From contig CAZHOS010000001.1 in NCBI GenBank assembly GCA_964534605.1, positions 41,769-105,768 on the forward strand: a stretch of 64,000 nucleotides of DNA, written 5' to 3'. Origin of the DNA: CAZHOS01 sp964534605 (GTDB lineage: Bacteria; Patescibacteriota; Saccharimonadia; Saccharimonadales; VXPC01). The notes beneath the pieces are model-generated. The model saw nothing but the letters and a program-made list of their open reading frames with translations, searched no databases and was not told where the DNA came from. Positions 61,620 through 64,000 of the stretch are shown here, one piece after another (the stretch's first letter is position 1; each line of letters starts with the position of its first letter). Made by a program: the position numbers and the translations under genes.

Positions 61620-62672
61620 TCAGGCGCTTTCGTCTGTTCGGCCCTGTGGCGCAGGTTGGCCATGCAGCATTTTGCCCACATCTGCAACAAGCTCGACTAG
61701 TCGGTTGCTATAACCCCACTCGTTGTCGTACCAGACAACTACCTTTACTAGATCTCCGTCAACGACGTTAGTAAGTGGCAGATCTATAATACCGCTGTGG
61801 CTATTGCCAATAAAGTCGCTGCTAACTAGCTGTTCTTCTGTAACGGCGATTATGCCTTGATAATAGAGATCATCAGCCAGTTTTTTGAGCGTATTGTTGA
61901 CCTCGTCGACCGTTGTAGACTTCTTGAGCAGCATAGTAACGTCACTCATGCTAACGACACTGGTCGGAACACGGACAGCCATACCGTCGAACTTATTCTG
62001 TAGATTTGGTACGGTTTTTGTGACAGCAATAGCTGCACCTGTGGTTGTGGGCAGAATGTTCTGAGCTGCAGCACGTGCTCGGCGATAGTCAGAATGCGGA
62101 GCGTCTTGCAGACGTTGGTCGGCAGTGTAGCTGTGCACAGTTGTCATCATAGCCTTAGATACACCGAATTCGCGGTCCATAATGTCCATAACAGCAGCGA
62201 GGCTGTTGGTTGTACAGCTAGCATTGCTGATGACATTAGCCTGGGCGCCCTCAAGGTCATGCTCGTTGGCACCAAGAACGATTGTTTGTGTATCGTCGTC
62301 TTTGGCGGGTGCACTGATAACAACTTTCTTGGCGCCAGCTTGCAAGTGAAGACTCGCCTTCTCGGTTGTGCGGAAGATTCCTGTACACTCGATCACAACG
62401 TCTACATTGTGCTCGCCCCATGGGAGGTTCTGGGGGTCGCGCTCGGACGTTACGGGTATCTCGGTATCACCAACCTTGATGCCGCTCTCGCTAGAGCTAA
62501 CTGGGTGATGGTATTGTCCGTAATTAGTGTCGTATTTTAGAAGATGTGCCAGCATCTTGTTGTCTGTTAGATCGTTAATCGCAACGACCTCTATATCATC
62601 GCGGTCGAACGCCACGCGGAATGTATTGCGTCCGATTCGTCCAAAACCATTTATTGCCACCCTAGTCTTCAT
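61620..62672 (-). CDS. gap: glyceraldehyde-3-phosphate dehydrogenase, type I
   Basis: 350 residues from MKTRVAINGFGRIGRN, preceded by GGGAG. The NAD fold is at the N-terminus, catalytic cysteine in SNASCTTNS near 155, and the histidine in TTVHSYTADQRL. It carries a short extra C-terminus (PAPQGRTDESA). First gene of gap-rpiB. A consensus promoter lies upstream with a leader of about 45 bases. Confidence 0.97.
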   Translation of the reverse strand: MKTRVAINGFGRIGRNTFRVAFDRDDIEVVAINDLTDNKMLAHLLKYDTNYGQYHHPVSSSESGIKVGDTEIPVTSERDPQNLPWGEHNVDVVIECTGIFRTTEKASLHLQAGAKKVVISAPAKDDDTQTIVLGANEHDLEGAQANVISNASCTTNSLAAVMDIMDREFGVSKAMMTTVHSYTADQRLQDAPHSDYRRARAAAQNILPTTTGAAIAVTKTVPNLQNKFDGMAVRVPTSVVSMSDVTMLLKKSTTVDEVNNTLKKLADDLYYQGIIAVTEEQLVSSDFIGNSHSGIIDLPLTNVVDGDLVKVVVWYDNEWGYSNRLVELVADVGKMLHGQPAPQGRTDESA

Positions 62673-62724
62673 GTGTGTCTCCCTCACTTTTTATGTATAC
62701 GTACACTTTCTTGCTTATGCATAT

Positions 62725-62754
62725 ATTATAGCCTCAAACAGCGCTTTTGCTCAA
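62725..62754 (-). promoter_or_regulatory. gap-rpiB promoter
   Basis: TTGAGC (62749-62754), 18-base spacer, TATAAT (62725-62730) on the minus strand. The 170 bases further upstream, to 62924, show no gene or clear motif. Confidence 0.8.
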
Positions 62755-62924
62755 GGTAAAACCAACTACATGATAGTTATACTTTCAATAATCTGCTGCG
62801 ATAGAATAGAATGTCTATTTAATAAGAGAGTACTCGCCCTCTACCGCCGACATACTGGAGACTAGCAGCGATGCACGCGCCAACAAGCTAGCAACAACCA
62901 GGAAGGACCCTACAGATAGCTAGA

Positions 62925-63497
62925 TCACAACTTGCCTGAAGCCCAGGATGCTACGTAGCGCGCACTACGAGATTCGCTCATGCCAACAGCTACATCTAGA
63001 GCCTCTGCTAACGCAGCCTTCTTATCGAACCACTGCCAGCCCTCTATCTCGCTCGCCTCATGTTGATCATGTGATGGCCCATCTGGGTCTACTGTAAATA
63101 CTTCGCAGTAGAAATAGTAGAGATCCCACTCGCCCTTGCCGCCGTTGACATCCTTTTTGATAAGCATTAGGTCTTTGGGTTTAATGAGTATGCCGCACTC
63201 TTCGTGCATCTCCTGCGCTGCAGCTTTGTAGGCTCTAGACTCTATTTTGTCTGCATCTTTATAATCAGCTATCCACTCACTAATGTCGTCATACACCTTG
63301 CCGCCAGGCAGTCGCAAGTCTGACTGCAACCCGAGCTCGTGGCGCTTTTCGCGGTTCAAAAGAATCTTGCCGTCCTTCGTCAGTAATACTCGAACACCGG
63401 CTGTACGCTTAGCCAGCTCAAAAACGCGGCCGTCCGAACGCTGCTGCTGACTAACCTGCCATATACTCCCCCGAAACTTCTCTTCCCAGTCTGTCAT
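62925..63497 (-). CDS. NUDIX hydrolase
   Basis: 190 residues. NUDIX box elements RLPGGKV and AAAQEMHEECGI near residues 80-115 are separated by about 18 more residues than the standard spacing, and glutamine stands for the arginine of REUxEE. Nucleoside-diphosphate hydrolysis is likely but the substrate is unknown. It follows ppa after four bases, a sensible pairing since NUDIX enzymes often release pyrophosphate. Confidence 0.85.
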   Translation of the reverse strand: MTDWEEKFRGSIWQVSQQQRSDGRVFELAKRTAGVRVLLTKDGKILLNREKRHELGLQSDLRLPGGKVYDDISEWIADYKDADKIESRAYKAAAQEMHEECGILIKPKDLMLIKKDVNGGKGEWDLYYFYCEVFTVDPDGPSHDQHEASEIEGWQWFDKKAALAEALDVAVGMSESRSARYVASWASGKL

Positions 63498-63501
63498 TAA
63501 A

Positions 63502-64000
63502 TTACCACCAGGGTTTGGCTAAAGCACGCTCACGGCACTCTTCGATAACCTTCCAAGCTTGCTCTGGACCATCAAAACCAAGCACTTTGGTGCTGCCAGC
63601 TTTTTTGAGGTCTTTGTAGTGTGTAAAGTGATGTTCGATCTGCTTCTTCCAGCTGTCGCCCAGACCGTCCACGTGATCTATGCTGCCGTAGTGGCGATCA
63701 TCACCCGGTACGACGATGACTTTGTGGTCCATCTCTCCGCCGTCGTCAAAGTTCATGATACCGATCACTTTAGCCTCAGCCACGACAAGTCCCATCGGTA
63801 GACCCTCGGCCGTAACAACAAGTGTGTCTAGTTCGTCCCCGTCCTCGTCCAGAGTTTGTGGCAAGAAACCGTAGTTGACAGGCTTGGCAAAGATGCCAGG
63901 CTCTACTCTATCTAATACGAAATATTCGTTATGCCTGTCCCACTCTGCCTTGAGCATACTACCCTTTGGTATCTCGATGACAGTCTTAACTGTTTTGTCA
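63502..64000 (-). CDS. ppa: inorganic pyrophosphatase (5' end outside window)
   Basis: Family I soluble pyrophosphatase. At least 165 residues are seen. The N-terminal VIEIPKGS runs into the window edge, so the start lies beyond 64000; an internal methionine at 63957 is not the start. Metal ligands are in DEDGDELDTLV, with KVIVVPGDDRHYG and the later FTHYKDL. Drives pyrophosphate-forming reactions forward. Upstream member of the ppa-NUDIX pair. Confidence 0.95.
   Translation of the reverse strand, partial: DKTVKTVIEIPKGSMLKAEWDRHNEYFVLDRVEPGIFAKPVNYGFLPQTLDEDGDELDTLVVTAEGLPMGLVVAEAKVIGIMNFDDGGEMDHKVIVVPGDDRHYGSIDHVDGLGDSWKKQIEHHFTHYKDLKKAGSTKVLGFDGPEQAWKVIEECRERALAKPWW

Noticed and set aside
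63502..63957. ppa starting at the internal methionine at 63957
   Set aside because: Upstream codons encode the conserved VIEIPKGS, so the gene continues past the window edge.

Overview
The window reads as a chromosome segment of a small-genome bacterium of the Candidate Phyla Radiation (Patescibacteria), most likely Candidatus Saccharibacteria (TM7). That placement is an inference. It rests on tightly packed housekeeping genes with many short conserved unknowns, a membrane DUF5665 protein, class A PBP and FemX-type wall enzymes, type IV pilus parts, a split transketolase inside a small pentose-phosphate/glycolysis set, and no amino-acid biosynthesis genes. UGA is used as stop, so this is not one of the UGA=Gly lineages. 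No rRNA, CRISPR array, integrase or insertion sequence was seen.

Layout. 1-6 kb: rpoC (cut by the left edge) and rpoB. 6-12 kb: an exported protein, clpP under a CIRCE operator, tig, hisS and a frameshifted BaiN-type flavoprotein. 12.5-12.9 kb: tRNA-Leu(UAG) beside a broken copy of its own 3' end. 13-23 kb: rsmD, recG and an envelope block (FemX-like protein, class A PBP, anchored metallopeptidase), then radA. 23-30 kb: first copy of a structured dispersed repeat, a hypothetical gene with a folded leader, clpC under a second CIRCE, nusA with a small satellite gene, and an M3 peptidase. 30-36 kb: yraN-rnhB-rplS, pilB, a SpoU methyltransferase and the second repeat copy. 36-44 kb: surface proteins (LysM-like and CAP), a broken EEP nuclease gene, dnaE and the third repeat copy. 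44-53.6 kb: small membrane proteins, gatC-gatA-(HEPN-like gene)-gatB, uvrB, a LOG-family protein and a pilin. 53.6-64 kb: a PfkB kinase and a PaaX-like regulator joined by giant palindromes, then fba, split transketolase, rpe, another pilin, gapA-rpiB, and NUDIX-ppa.

How it works together. The carbon genes form a non-oxidative pentose-phosphate/triose module (RpiB, Rpe, transketolase, aldolase, GAPDH). The Clp genes share HrcA-type heat-shock control. The pilus genes (pilB, two pilin-like proteins) and the exported CAP, LysM-like, FemX and PBP proteins describe the cell surface.

Two features stand out beyond the gene list. First, about twenty genes carry a -10 hexamer only 6-9 bases before the start codon and lack a Shine-Dalgarno, so much of this chromosome appears to be expressed from leaderless mRNAs; this also settles many start codons. 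Second, a family of about 260-370 nt intergenic elements (three copies) shows compensatory base changes in its hairpins, which points to an undescribed structured RNA.
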